The translations under genes were made by a program, and so were the position numbers. Source: Daejeonia sp002484105 (GTDB lineage Bacteria > Bacteroidota > Bacteroidia > Flavobacteriales > Weeksellaceae). Taken from it: a DNA stretch of 64,000 nucleotides. Shown in pieces: positions 51,735 through 61,431 of the stretch. The stretch is taken from positions 186,001-250,000 of the forward strand of contig NZ_CP195105.1 of assembly GCF_051175565.1 (NCBI RefSeq). The letters are read 5' to 3'. Below the pieces are notes generated by a model. The model was not told the origin of the DNA, searched no databases, and worked only from the letters and a program-made list of their open reading frames with translations. Position 1 is the stretch's first letter. Each line of letters opens with the position of its first letter.

Positions 51735-52448
51735 TTACATAATCACGTGCCCCAGTTTGATGAGTTTTTCGTGATTGAGGATTTTAATATTACGTCCTTC
51801 CACTTCTATCAGCCGGTCGTTTTTGAATTCGGAAATCAGGCGGATGGCGCTTTCGGTGGCAGTACCGATCAGGTTGGCAATTTCTTCTCTCGTCAGTGAG
51901 ATTTTGATGAAGCCTTCAGGATCCGTTCCCAGTTTCAGCTCGAGCAGCAGGAGAATTTCGGCCAGTCTTTCGCGCACGGTTTTCTGTGCAAGGAAGGTAA
52001 TAGTGTTGGAGTATTCGCCAAGTTCGTAAGCAATCTTTTTCAGCATTGCATAAGCGACTTTCGTATCAACTTCCAGTAGATGCATAAAATCTTCTGTCGG
52101 AATAAAGGCCACTTCAACATCTGTCATGGCTTCGGCTCTTGCCTGAAATTCTTCACCGCAAAGCAATGACCGATAGCCAATCATATCGCCTTCTTTGATG
52201 AATTTCAGTATCTGGTCTTTGCCGTAAGCCCCGGCTTTGGAAAGTTTCGCCGTTCCTTTCTCAATGAAATAAACGCCTTTAGGCTGCTCACCATCATCGA
52301 AGATAATATCCCCTTTGTGATAATGGTAAATCTTGCGGCATTCCATCAATTTTTCATAATCTTCCTTAGAAAGCCTTTTCTGCAACTCAGGAATATCAAA
52401 CGCCTCATGTAGGCTTTTCTCAATAGCAATCTGTCTCTCAACTAACAT
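51735..52448 (-). CDS. Crp/Fnr-family transcription regulator
   Basis: 237 residues: cyclic-nucleotide-binding-type domain (YHKGDIIFDDGEQPKGVYFI, FIKEGDMIGYRSLLCGEEFQ) then a winged HTH with ESAIR recognition helix (SLTREEIANLIGTATESAIR). The N-terminal Cys cluster of oxygen-sensing FNR is missing. The gene is divergent from the cbb3 oxidase cluster, with a dyad in between, and is a natural candidate to control it. The signal sensed is unknown. Confidence 0.9.
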   Translation of the reverse strand: MLVERQIAIEKSLHEAFDIPELQKRLSKEDYEKLMECRKIYHYHKGDIIFDDGEQPKGVYFIEKGTAKLSKAGAYGKDQILKFIKEGDMIGYRSLLCGEEFQARAEAMTDVEVAFIPTEDFMHLLEVDTKVAYAMLKKIAYELGEYSNTITFLAQKTVRERLAEILLLLELKLGTDPEGFIKISLTREEIANLIGTATESAIRLISEFKNDRLIEVEGRNIKILNHEKLIKLGHVIM

Positions 52449-52458
52449 ATCTCAATTA

Positions 52459-52470
52459 TGACAATTATCA
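52459..52470. promoter_or_regulatory. FNR-like dyad between the Crp/Fnr gene and ccoI
   Basis: TGACAATTATCA keeps seven of eight core positions of the FNR/Crp-type box TGAT-N4-ATCA. It lies just upstream of the Crp/Fnr start and ~50 bp before a TATTTTTG core (52515-52522) that precedes ccoI; that core has no TTG at -33, which would suit activator-dependent transcription. Confidence 0.4.
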
Positions 52471-52532
52471 GCAAAAATAATGTTTTAATTTACCAATCAC
52501 AAATAATTTTGTTTTATTTTTGCAAATCCAAA

Positions 52533-54920
52533 ATGAATAGTAATTTAGGCGAAAAATGTTTTCATTGCGGGCAGGATGCGGGCAAAGACAGGATTGTCTT
52601 CGATGGTAAGGTATTCTGCTGCAACGGCTGTAAATCCGTCTACGAAATTCTTAATCTAAACAAACTTGGCAATTTCTACGAACTGAACAGACAGTCGGGC
52701 ATTCGTCCGGACGACAATACTTCTCAGTTTGACTATCTCGACACGCAGGAAATTTTTGACCGGGTGACTGATTTCTCGGAAGGCAACACCTCTCTTGTCA
52801 CCTTTAAAATCCCGGTAATCCACTGCTCGTCTTGTATATGGCTGCTGGAAAGCCTGCATACTTTAAACAAAAGCATCCATTATTCACAGGTCAATTTTAC
52901 CAGAAAAACGCTTCAGGTTTCCTTTAATCATAAAGAACTTCCGCTGAGCGAACTGGCAAAATTCCTGACCAACCTCGGCTACAAACCGGTCATCAGCCAT
53001 GAAACTTCTGATAAAAAAGAAGAAAAAACAGACCGCTCACTGATTATCAAACTGGCTATTGCCGGTTTTGCTTTTGGAAACGGAATGTTTTTCAGCCTTC
53101 CGGAATATATCGGTGGACAGGATTTCTGGATGGAACAGTATAAATATCTCTTCCGCTTTTTGATGTTTTTACTGGCCACACCCGTGGTTTTCTACTCTGC
53201 TTCCGATTATTTCAAATCTGCATGGTATGGCCTTAAGAACAAAATCGTCAACATTGACGTCCCCATCGTGCTCGGAATCCTGGTCCTGTACGGAAGAAGC
53301 ATCTACGAAGTTGTCACAGACTACGGCGCCGGATATTTTGATACGCTTTGCGGACTGCTGTTTTTCATGCTGCTGGGAAAACTGTTCCAAAAAAGAACCT
53401 ATGCTTCTCTTTCATACGACAGAGATTACAAGTCGTTTTACCCGATTGCTGTAACACGACTGGAGAAAGACGGACAGCAACAGAATATTCTGCTTTCGGA
53501 ATTAAAAATAGGCGACCGCATCATGGTGAGAAACCAGGAAATAATCCCGGTAGATTCTATTTTAATTTTGGGAGAAGGCAACATCGACAATAGTTTTATT
53601 ACCGGCGAGAGTGCCACTGTGAGCAAAAAGCCGGGCGATAAAATCTTTGCCGGCGGCAAGCAGTCGGGCTCCGTTCTCGAACTTGAAGTCATCAAAAATG
53701 TCGATCAGAGTTACCTGACACAGCTTTGGAACAAAGACGCCTTCCGCAAAAAAGAAACCGGTCTCGATACACTGACAAACCAGATCAGCAAATATTTCAC
53801 CTTCATCATTCTTGCCATTACCATTATTGCCGGCATCTACTGGTATCAGCAGGATGTGGAAAAAATGTATCAGGTAATTTCCGCCATACTTATTGTGGCC
53901 TGCCCATGTGCTCTTGCCCTTTCAGCACCATTTACGTTCGGACACATCATGCGTATTCTCGGACATCATAAATTTTATGTCAAAGATACCCACACCATTG
54001 AAAAACTCTCCAGGATTGACACCCTTGCCTTTGACAAAACAGGAACGATTACCCAAAGCAAAAGCGCACATATTTCTTTTGCTGGAACAGAAATGGACGA
54101 ATTCGACCTGCGGAATATCAAAAGTTTACTGAAAAACTCCAATCATCCACTTTCAAAAGCACTGTATGAATTTATCGATTATCAGGACGACTATTATCCG
54201 ACGGAAAACTTCACCGAAACCCCTGGCAAAGGGTACGCTGCAAATGTACGGGGACATGCCTACAGAATCGGTTCGGCAGGATTTGCCGGCCAGAGAGCGG
54301 AAAACCTTGAAACAGCAGTTTATATAGGAAAAGATGGAGTATTTCTCGGTAAATTTGTCTTTAAAAATGAATACCGCCCGCAACTGAAATCCATGTTTGC
54401 CCAACTCAAGAAATACGCCGTATACCTCCTGAGCGGAGACAATGCATCAGAAGAAAAAGCGCTGAAAGAAATTGCACCGCAGATTGCCGGAATGAAATTC
54501 AACCAAACCCCGGAAGACAAGCTGAACTTTATCCGGCAACTTCAGGACAAGGGACACAAAGTAGCCATGTTCGGCGATGGACTTAATGATGCCGGCGCCC
54601 TGAAACAAAGCAACGTAGGGATTGCCGTAGCCGACGATACCAATTCTTTCACCCCCTCTTCCGATGTGATTATGAACGGGGAAATCCTCCCATCGGTAAA
54701 AAAATATCTTGATCTGAGCCGGGATGCCATGCGGATTGTAAAAATCACTTTCGCCATCAGTTTTATGTACAACATTATTGGCCTTGGTTTTGCTGTAACG
54801 GGTCATCTTTCGCCACTGGTCGCCGCCATCCTGATGCCGGCAAGCTCCATAAGTGTTGTAGCCTTCACGACTTTTGCTACTTGGGTACGCTCGCTGAAAT
54901 ACTTCAAAATCAAGCTGTGA
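52533..54920 (+). CDS. ccoI: Copper-type P-ATPase for cbb3 oxidase assembly
   Basis: 795 residues from ATG at 52533 (MNSNLGEKCFHCGQDAGKDR); upstream start 52458 would add a non-family tail. Order: Cys-rich N-terminus, metal-binding CSSC (98-101), membrane helices, CPC (457-459) in IVACPCALALS, phosphorylation Asp501 in DKTGT, and GDGLNDAGAL. This is the FixI/CcoI type that supplies copper to the cbb3 centre. It opens the cco cluster. Confidence 0.94.
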   Translation: MNSNLGEKCFHCGQDAGKDRIVFDGKVFCCNGCKSVYEILNLNKLGNFYELNRQSGIRPDDNTSQFDYLDTQEIFDRVTDFSEGNTSLVTFKIPVIHCSSCIWLLESLHTLNKSIHYSQVNFTRKTLQVSFNHKELPLSELAKFLTNLGYKPVISHETSDKKEEKTDRSLIIKLAIAGFAFGNGMFFSLPEYIGGQDFWMEQYKYLFRFLMFLLATPVVFYSASDYFKSAWYGLKNKIVNIDVPIVLGILVLYGRSIYEVVTDYGAGYFDTLCGLLFFMLLGKLFQKRTYASLSYDRDYKSFYPIAVTRLEKDGQQQNILLSELKIGDRIMVRNQEIIPVDSILILGEGNIDNSFITGESATVSKKPGDKIFAGGKQSGSVLELEVIKNVDQSYLTQLWNKDAFRKKETGLDTLTNQISKYFTFIILAITIIAGIYWYQQDVEKMYQVISAILIVACPCALALSAPFTFGHIMRILGHHKFYVKDTHTIEKLSRIDTLAFDKTGTITQSKSAHISFAGTEMDEFDLRNIKSLLKNSNHPLSKALYEFIDYQDDYYPTENFTETPGKGYAANVRGHAYRIGSAGFAGQRAENLETAVYIGKDGVFLGKFVFKNEYRPQLKSMFAQLKKYAVYLLSGDNASEEKALKEIAPQIAGMKFNQTPEDKLNFIRQLQDKGHKVAMFGDGLNDAGALKQSNVGIAVADDTNSFTPSSDVIMNGEILPSVKKYLDLSRDAMRIVKITFAISFMYNIIGLGFAVTGHLSPLVAAILMPASSISVVAFTTFATWVRSLKYFKIKL

Positions 54921-55034
54921 GCCTGCAGGTTTTATTTAGAAATATTTTAAATTAACACTTTTTAACACCACCTAATAAAAATCATTATTTTTCATTAACT
55001 TTGGAGACCGAAAATATTTACTTTTAGCAACAAG

Positions 55035-55286
55035 ATGGATATCCTTTATCTGATGATATTATGCAGCGTTTCTGTAGCTGCGGTATTCCTGGTTATTTTT
55101 ATCATCAGTGCCAGAAGAGGACAGTTTGAAGATGATGAATCTCCCGCTGTAAGGATGCTTTTTGACGACGAAGTAAAGGAAGATCAGGAAGAGCAACAAG
55201 CTCCGGATACAGATAAAAACAATAAAAAGGATAAAGAAAAGGAAAAAGATAATCAATTATATGGAAACACAAAAGTTCAGCTATGA
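55035..55286 (+). CDS. ccoS: cbb3-type oxidase assembly protein CcoS
   Basis: 83 residues: one membrane helix (ILYLMILCSVSVAAVFLVIF) followed by GQFEDDESPAVRMLFDDE, the CcoS signature, and a long Lys/Asp-rich tail. It helps insert cofactors into the oxidase. Its end overlaps ccoNO by 26 bp. A TAACTTTG core (54998-55005) lies 30 bp upstream. Confidence 0.93.
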   Translation: MDILYLMILCSVSVAAVFLVIFIISARRGQFEDDESPAVRMLFDDEVKEDQEEQQAPDTDKNNKKDKEKEKDNQLYGNTKVQL

Positions 55287-57540
55287 CAACAGTATTGTGC
55301 GGGCGTTCCTTTATGCTACGATAGCCTTTGGTATCGTAGGATTTATTTTGGGACTCACTGCCGCATTGATGCTATTCTACCCCGAGTTGCCGGAGTTTTT
55401 CTTCGGTACCGACGACCCTACCATCAAGAGTCTGGCCTCCGGAAACCTGCAGGGCCTGATCAATACGCATGGTGCTTTCGGGTTCGGACGTATCAGGATG
55501 CTGCACACCAGCGCAGTAATCTTTGCATTCGTCTGTAATGCATTTTTTGCAGGATCCTACTATTCATTACAGAGACTTCTGAAAACCAGAATGTACAGCG
55601 ATACACTTTCCTGGATCCATTTCTGGGGATGGCAGCTGATGATTGTATCTGTGGTAATTACCTTCCTGATGGGGATCAACACTTCCAAAGAATATGCAGA
55701 ACACGAATGGCCTATTGATATACTGATTACGGTAATATGGGTAATTTTCGGTATCAATATGTTCGGTACCATCGCCAAAAGAAGAGTGAGACACCTGTAT
55801 GTTGCCATATGGTTCTATATCGGTACCTGGGTTGCCATTGCGATGCTCCATATATTCAACAACCTTGAGGTTCCGCTTTCCTTTACCGGGTGGAAATCCT
55901 ATTCTGCCTATGCTGGTGTGAAAGATGCACTGGTACAGTGGTGGTACGGACACAACGCGGTGGCTTTCGTGCTGACAACGCCTATACTCGGTCTTATGTA
56001 TTACTTCCTTCCGAAAGCTGCAGAAAGGCCTGTATTCTCCTATAAACTTTCAATTATCCATTTCTGGTCTCTGATCTTTGTCTACATCTGGGCCGGGCCT
56101 CATCACCTGCAGTACACCGCACTTCCTGCCTGGGCACAGGCGTTGGGAACAGGTTTTTCCATCATGCTGATTGCACCGTCCTGGGGAGGTATGCTGAACG
56201 GGCTGCTGACACTGAGAGGCGCATGGGACAAAGTAAGAGAAAACCCTATCCTGAAATTCTTTGTCGTTGCCGTAACCTGCTATGGAATGGCCACTTTCGA
56301 GGGGCCGCTGCTGGCCACCAAAACGCTGAATAAAATCGGTCACTTTACCGACTGGGTTATCGGTCACGTTCACGTAGGAGCACTTGGATGGAACGGATTT
56401 ATTGCCTTCGGTATGATTTATTATCTGGTACCAATCATGTGGAGAACCAAACTCTGGTCTACCAAAATGGCCAACTGGCACTTCTGGCTGGGAACACTCG
56501 GTATTATTTTCTATGCAGTGCCGATGTATATTTCCGGATTTACACAGGGGCTGATGTGGAAACAATTCAACCCGGACGGAACACTCGTATGGAAAAACTG
56601 GCTGGATACTGTGACCGCAATTGTTCCTTATTATAAAATGAGATTCTTCGGAGGTATTCTTTATCTTTCCGGAGCAATCCTGATGGTTATAAACGTTATT
56701 GCAACCGTAAGACGTGGATCTTTCCAGAAAAATGTTCCTGCGGAAGCCCCTGCATTGGCCAATATCGGCGATACCAGAAAACAAGGAGAAGGATTCCACC
56801 TCTGGCTGGAAAGAATGCCACTCTATATGACGGTACTTTCTTTTGTGGCAGTTGCCATTGGTGGCGCAATAGAAATTATCCCAACGCTTACCGTTAAGGA
56901 TAATGTACCAACCATTGCAGCAGTGAAACCATACTCTCCGCTGGAACTGGAAGGAAGAGATTTGTATATCCGTGAAGGATGTAATGCCTGCCACTCGCAG
57001 ATGATCCGTCCTTTCCGTGATGAAGTGGTAAGATTTAACGGTAAAAACGGACAGTATTCCAAAGCGGGAGAATTTGTATACGACAGACCATTTCTCTGGG
57101 GTTCCAAAAGAACCGGCCCTGATTTGCAGAGAGAAGGCGGCAAAAACCCAAGTTCATGGCACTTTAAGCATATGTACAACCCAAGATCAACTTCCGCAGG
57201 TTCTATCATGCCACGTTATCCCTGGCTGATCCACAATACGCTGGACAGATCTTTGACACAGGACAAAATTGCTTTCATGAAGAGAGTGTACGATGTACCT
57301 TATACCAAAGCCGAAATCGACACCGCCAATACATGGGCCGATCATCAGGCTTCATCTATTGCAAAAGAAGTCTTTACTGAAGCTGCTGACGTCAAAAAAT
57401 CTTTTGACGAAGAGAAAAAAGCCAAAGGTGCAGAATTTATTCCTCTTGAGAAAAGAGAGATCGTAGCCCTTATTGCTTATCTCCAGAGACTGGGAACGGA
57501 TATCAAAACAACAGAAGTAAAAACAGCCAGCAACAATTAA
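55261..57540 (+). CDS. ccoN: cbb3-type cytochrome c oxidase, fused subunits I and II (CcoN-CcoO)
   Basis: 759 residues. The first ~480 are CcoN: many helices with haem and Cu ligands (GRIRMLHTSAVIFAFVCNAF, WWYGHNAVAFVLTTPILGLM, IWAGPHHLQYTALPAWAQ, DWVIGHVHVGALGWNGFIAF). The last ~230 are CcoO with its haem motif GCNACHSQM (Cys574, Cys577, His578) and RTGPDLQREGGKNPSSWHF. Fusion of the two subunits is typical of Bacteroidetes. It reduces O2 with high affinity at the inner membrane. Confidence 0.96.
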   Translation: METQKFSYDNSIVRAFLYATIAFGIVGFILGLTAALMLFYPELPEFFFGTDDPTIKSLASGNLQGLINTHGAFGFGRIRMLHTSAVIFAFVCNAFFAGSYYSLQRLLKTRMYSDTLSWIHFWGWQLMIVSVVITFLMGINTSKEYAEHEWPIDILITVIWVIFGINMFGTIAKRRVRHLYVAIWFYIGTWVAIAMLHIFNNLEVPLSFTGWKSYSAYAGVKDALVQWWYGHNAVAFVLTTPILGLMYYFLPKAAERPVFSYKLSIIHFWSLIFVYIWAGPHHLQYTALPAWAQALGTGFSIMLIAPSWGGMLNGLLTLRGAWDKVRENPILKFFVVAVTCYGMATFEGPLLATKTLNKIGHFTDWVIGHVHVGALGWNGFIAFGMIYYLVPIMWRTKLWSTKMANWHFWLGTLGIIFYAVPMYISGFTQGLMWKQFNPDGTLVWKNWLDTVTAIVPYYKMRFFGGILYLSGAILMVINVIATVRRGSFQKNVPAEAPALANIGDTRKQGEGFHLWLERMPLYMTVLSFVAVAIGGAIEIIPTLTVKDNVPTIAAVKPYSPLELEGRDLYIREGCNACHSQMIRPFRDEVVRFNGKNGQYSKAGEFVYDRPFLWGSKRTGPDLQREGGKNPSSWHFKHMYNPRSTSAGSIMPRYPWLIHNTLDRSLTQDKIAFMKRVYDVPYTKAEIDTANTWADHQASSIAKEVFTEAADVKKSFDEEKKAKGAEFIPLEKREIVALIAYLQRLGTDIKTTEVKTASNN

Positions 57541-57552
57541 GAACCATTATCA

Positions 57553-57750
57553 ATGATTCCGCAGAGTTTTAAAGATATGCTGTCAAGTGGCGAATACACA
57601 GGACTTTTCCAGACCATCGCCATGATCATATTTATTATTCTTTTTTTGATCCTGACATGGTATGTGTTCAGCCGTCCGAAAAAATATTATGATCAGGAAG
57701 CCAACGCTCCGCTGGAAGATGATAATGATGACCAACCATTAAACAACTAA
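57553..57750 (+). CDS. ccoQ: cbb3-type oxidase subunit CcoQ
   Basis: 65 residues: one membrane helix (IAMIIFIILFLILTWYVF) and a short acidic tail (RPKKYYDQEANAPLEDDNDD). It lies between ccoNO and ccoP with gaps of 12 and 4 bp, the standard place for CcoQ, which stabilises the oxidase. Confidence 0.9.
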   Translation: MIPQSFKDMLSSGEYTGLFQTIAMIIFIILFLILTWYVFSRPKKYYDQEANAPLEDDNDDQPLNN

Positions 57751-57754
57751 GACA

Positions 57755-58633
57755 ATGAAACAAAGAACACCGGTAATCGTCAACATACTTATCGTTCTCG
57801 TACTGTTGTATATCTTATTCTACATGTTTGTACAGAACAATCAGTTTATGTCATCTCCTTATTTCTGGGGAACAGTAGTGATCAGTATTATCATGGTACT
57901 GATCCAGAACTCTATCGGCGACCTGATTGAGAACAACAAATTCAAACAGCTTACCGACGCCGAAAAACAGGCTTACCTGGAAGAGAAAAAAATCCCTTAT
58001 CTGGTAAGACTTTATAAAAGTGCCTTCAAGAAACAGTCTGCAACCGAAGAAAAAGACATCCTTATAGACCATGGCTTCGATGGAATTATGGAGCTCGACA
58101 ACCAGCTTCCGAGATGGTGGCTGGGGCTTTTCTGGTTCGGTGTTGCCTACTGTATTATCTACATGATGTCATATGCATTTACGGATTTTGCACATCCGAT
58201 TGCAGAATACGACCAGGAATACAAAGAGCAACTGGCTTCGATTGACGAGTACATGAAAACCGTTCCTCAGGCGACCATCGAAACCGCCACCTTCTCGGAA
58301 GACAATGTGGCTGCCGGAAAAGAAATCTTCCAGACCAACTGTGTAACCTGCCATGGAGACGGCGGACGCGGAGGCATCGGTCCAAACCTTACTGACGGAT
58401 TCTGGCACAACCAGCCTGAAAAAACACTTTTCAAAAATGTATTCCACATAGTTGAAGATGGCGTCACAGGAACTGCAATGCAGGCCTGGGGTAAAAATGG
58501 AGTTTTGACAGGGAACGACATACAGAATGTAGCTGCCTACGTCTACCACATCAATCAGGAACAATCTCCAATTAGTGTTTCTGAAGGTGGCGCACCTCCT
58601 TATGGTACTGAAGCGCACTGGGAAAAACAATAA
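57755..58633 (+). CDS. ccoP: cbb3-type oxidase cytochrome c subunit CcoP
   Basis: 292 residues: two N-terminal helices, the CcoP motif DHGFDGIMELDNQLPRWWLG, a further membrane helix and one cytochrome c domain with CVTCHGDGG (Cys196, Cys199, His200). Proteobacterial CcoP usually binds two haems c; only one CxxCH is present here, as in other Bacteroidetes forms. A strong hairpin follows the gene. Confidence 0.95.
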   Translation: MKQRTPVIVNILIVLVLLYILFYMFVQNNQFMSSPYFWGTVVISIIMVLIQNSIGDLIENNKFKQLTDAEKQAYLEEKKIPYLVRLYKSAFKKQSATEEKDILIDHGFDGIMELDNQLPRWWLGLFWFGVAYCIIYMMSYAFTDFAHPIAEYDQEYKEQLASIDEYMKTVPQATIETATFSEDNVAAGKEIFQTNCVTCHGDGGRGGIGPNLTDGFWHNQPEKTLFKNVFHIVEDGVTGTAMQAWGKNGVLTGNDIQNVAAYVYHINQEQSPISVSEGGAPPYGTEAHWEKQ

Positions 58634-58654
58634 AAAACCAAACTAACGATAATG

Positions 58655-58706
58655 AAAACATAATTCACTGAGAGTAAAACAGCAGAGAATTATGTTTTTG
58701 TTTTTA
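58655..58706 (+). terminator. Hairpin terminator between ccoP and ccoG
   Basis: AAAACATAATTC pairs perfectly with GAATTATGTTTT (12 bp) around a 20-nt loop and is followed by a T-rich tract. It could lower expression of ccoG and later genes relative to the oxidase subunits. Confidence 0.75.
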
Positions 58707-58720
58707 TAAAAACCATCAAA

Positions 58721-60175
58721 ATGTCAGAAAAAGAAGAAACAGAACTGAAAGGAGGACAGGGACAGGTTATGGACCCTGAGACCTTCCGGGATTCTGTGAG
58801 TACTATTGAACAATCCGGAAAACGCAAATGGGTATTCCCCAGAAAACCCCGCGGTAAATATACCAACTACAGAACGGTAGTCGCTGTTTTCCTGCTTATC
58901 ATTTTCTTTACACTTCCTTTCATAAAAATCAACGGAAATCCGTTTCTGCTCATCAACATTCTGGACAGGCAGTTTTACATTGCCGGGCAGCCATTTTATC
59001 CCCAGGACTTCTTCATCCTGGCACTCGGAGCTATTGCTTCACTTGTTTTCATTATCCTTTTTACCGTAGCTTTCGGCAGGATATTTTGTGGATGGATATG
59101 TCCGCAAACCATTTTTCAGGAAATGATTTTCAGAAAGATTGAATATCTGATTGAAGGAGACCGCAACAAACAGATCAAACTGGACAAACAGGAATGGAAC
59201 GCTGAAAAAATTTGGAAACGCTCTCTGAAATGGGGCATTTACATCATCATATCTCTCGTGATCACCCATTTCATGTTCATGTATATTGTGGGCTACAAAG
59301 AAGTTTTCAGAATTATGGCAGAAGGTCCGCTGGCACATCCTACCAACTTTCTCGTCATGATTTTCTTTACCGCAGCATTCTATTTTGTCTTTGCATGGTT
59401 CCGCGAGCAGGTTTGTACACTGGTTTGTCCTTATGGCCGTCTTCAGGGGGTATTGATCGACAAGCAGACCATCAATGTGTATTATGATTTCAAGCGCGGA
59501 GAAAAACGCTCCAAATGGAGAAAAGGGGAAGACCGCAAGGCTGCAGGAAAAGGCGACTGTATAGACTGCCAGCAGTGCGTGGTGGTGTGCCCTACAGGAA
59601 TTGATATCCGAAACGGGCAGCAGCTTGAGTGTGTCAATTGTACAGCGTGTATCGATGCCTGCGACGAAGTGATGGAAAAAGTTGGCCTCCCCAAAGGCCT
59701 GATCCGTTACGCTACAGAAGAAGAAATAGAAACGGAAGCCAAATTCAGATTTACCACCAGAATGAAAGCCTATGCGGCAGTACTGGTTCTGCTGATTGGT
59801 TTCCTTGGATATCTCCTCTACAACCGTGGTGCTATGGAAGCCAAATTTATCAAACCAGCCGGCAGTACATTTGTCATCCGCGATAATAATATCAGCAACA
59901 CCTACAACTATACACTGCTGAATAAGTCCAATAAGGATGTTTCTGTAACGTTTAAAGTACTGGAGCCCAAAAACGGTGAAATTATCTACAGCAATGCCGG
60001 CGCCATCAAGGCTAAGAAAGACCAGATCACTAAAGGAACCATTAATATACAGTTTCCGCAAAGTGAAATGAAACTTTCTAAACAAAATATCAAAATAGGG
60101 GTCTACGACGAAACAGGAAAAATGATTGATTCCTACGAAACCTATTTTGAAGGACCATTTAAAATGCAGTTTTAA
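58721..60175 (+). CDS. ccoG: cbb3 oxidase accessory iron-sulfur protein CcoG
   Basis: 484 residues: membrane helices with FCGWICPQTIFQEMIF and VCTLVCPYGRLQGVLI, a two-cluster ferredoxin region (CIDCQQCVVVCPTGIDI and CVNCTACIDACDEVM), another helix and a C-terminal Ig-like domain. It is the FixG/RdxA family, tied to copper reduction during cbb3 assembly. Third-last gene of the cluster. Confidence 0.95.
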   Translation: MSEKEETELKGGQGQVMDPETFRDSVSTIEQSGKRKWVFPRKPRGKYTNYRTVVAVFLLIIFFTLPFIKINGNPFLLINILDRQFYIAGQPFYPQDFFILALGAIASLVFIILFTVAFGRIFCGWICPQTIFQEMIFRKIEYLIEGDRNKQIKLDKQEWNAEKIWKRSLKWGIYIIISLVITHFMFMYIVGYKEVFRIMAEGPLAHPTNFLVMIFFTAAFYFVFAWFREQVCTLVCPYGRLQGVLIDKQTINVYYDFKRGEKRSKWRKGEDRKAAGKGDCIDCQQCVVVCPTGIDIRNGQQLECVNCTACIDACDEVMEKVGLPKGLIRYATEEEIETEAKFRFTTRMKAYAAVLVLLIGFLGYLLYNRGAMEAKFIKPAGSTFVIRDNNISNTYNYTLLNKSNKDVSVTFKVLEPKNGEIIYSNAGAIKAKKDQITKGTINIQFPQSEMKLSKQNIKIGVYDETGKMIDSYETYFEGPFKMQF

Positions 60176-60177
60176 TT

Positions 60178-60627
60178 ATGAAATTCCACTGGGGACACGG
60201 AGTCTTTGTGGCTCTCACCGTATTTATTATTTTTATCCTCAGCATGATTTTCTTCTTCCCGATGGGCAAGCAGAATTCGGAGCTGATAACGGAAAATTAC
60301 TATGAAGAAGAATTGGTTTATCAGGATGTGATCGATGCCAAAAACCGCACCGACAAACTTGCTGAAAAACCACATGTAGAACTGAAGAAGGAAGGCATTT
60401 TCATCATGTTTCCCAAAGAAATTAATAACAGTAATGCCAAATTCAACTTCTACCTGTACCGTACCGAAGATCAAAATCTTGACATCAAAAAAGACTTTCA
60501 GCTGATGCCGGACAATACGTTTACAATCCCTGCAAAAGTATTGGTGAAGGGGAGCTATACCCTGAAACTAAAATGGCATAAAGACAATCTTAATTATCAG
60601 CGCGACTACGATATACAATGGAAATAG
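60178..60627 (+). CDS. ccoH: FixH/CcoH-family protein
   Basis: 149 residues: one membrane helix (VFVALTVFIIFILSMIFFF), motif NYYEEELVYQDVIDAKNRTD and a periplasmic beta domain, all typical of FixH/CcoH, needed for cbb3 maturation. It begins 2 bp after ccoG and overlaps the next gene by 10 bp. Confidence 0.93.
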   Translation: MKFHWGHGVFVALTVFIIFILSMIFFFPMGKQNSELITENYYEEELVYQDVIDAKNRTDKLAEKPHVELKKEGIFIMFPKEINNSNAKFNFYLYRTEDQNLDIKKDFQLMPDNTFTIPAKVLVKGSYTLKLKWHKDNLNYQRDYDIQWK

Positions 60628-61355
60628 CCCTCGCAATATCCGCATTGGGACTGGGACTGGCTTCCGGATTCCACTGTATTGGCATGTGCGGCCCGATCGC
60701 TCTTTCAATGGGTATTTCGGGTAAAAAAACAGCTAACCAGTATCTGCAGAACCTCACATATCAGTCTGGCAGAATCTTCACCTACAGCATTCTGGGCGCT
60801 CTGGTAGGAATTGTCGGACAAGGGTTTCAGCTCGCAGGATTTCAGCGGTATCTATCCATTATTGCAGGTATTATGCTGGTGACAATGGCTCTTTTTTCGC
60901 TGGGAGGAAAAGATTTTGCTACGCGGATTCCTGCTGTCAACAGGGCACTTTTACAAGTGAAAATCAATCTCGGCAAGCTACTTGCAAAAAGAGATTACCG
61001 CTCTCGTTTTCTCACCGGACTGCTGAACGGACTGCTCCCCTGCGGAATGGTCTACATGGCGCTTACGGCTTCACTGGCAGCAGGCGGCATTGTACAGAGT
61101 ATGTCTTATATGTTTATTTTTGGGCTGGGCACACTGCCTTTTATGTTTGGGATTGTTCTGGTGGGAAATATCATTTCGCAGGGTATGAGAAACAAGATCC
61201 TTACATTCATTCCTGTTATGATGATTGTTCTCGGAAGTCTCTTTATCCTCCGCGGTCTTGAGCTCGGTATCCCATATATCTCACCTAAAGCAGAATCACT
61301 TCAGGTACACAACCCCAACCATCCAGGACATATGGAGAATACCAACTGCCACTGA
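60618..61355 (+). CDS. Sulfite exporter TauE/SafE-family membrane protein
   Basis: 245 residues, about six membrane helices. The start (LAISALGLGLASGFHCIGMC) with GMCGPIAL and LLNGLLPCGMVYMALTAS is the SafE-like type that regularly closes cbb3 clusters and is thought to help with copper or sulfur handling in oxidase assembly. Overlaps ccoH by 10 bp. Its C-terminus is His/Asn-rich (HNPNHPGHMENTNCH), possibly metal-binding. Confidence 0.9.
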   Translation: MEIALAISALGLGLASGFHCIGMCGPIALSMGISGKKTANQYLQNLTYQSGRIFTYSILGALVGIVGQGFQLAGFQRYLSIIAGIMLVTMALFSLGGKDFATRIPAVNRALLQVKINLGKLLAKRDYRSRFLTGLLNGLLPCGMVYMALTASLAAGGIVQSMSYMFIFGLGTLPFMFGIVLVGNIISQGMRNKILTFIPVMMIVLGSLFILRGLELGIPYISPKAESLQVHNPNHPGHMENTNCH

Positions 61356-61374
61356 ACGGATGTCAAATAAAATC

Positions 61375-61403
61375 AAAAAACCACCGGGATTCGGTGGTTT
61401 TTC
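61375..61403. terminator. Terminator between the cco cluster and serS
   Basis: AAAAAACCACC pairs with GGTGGTTTTT around GGGATTC. A and T runs on both sides allow termination of both converging units. Confidence 0.85.
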
Positions 61404-61431
61404 ATTTTGGGATACTGGGAAGATCAGATTC

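Noticed and set aside
59039..60085. 348-codon minus-strand frame
   Set aside because: It is antisense to ccoG and shows no protein-like pattern.
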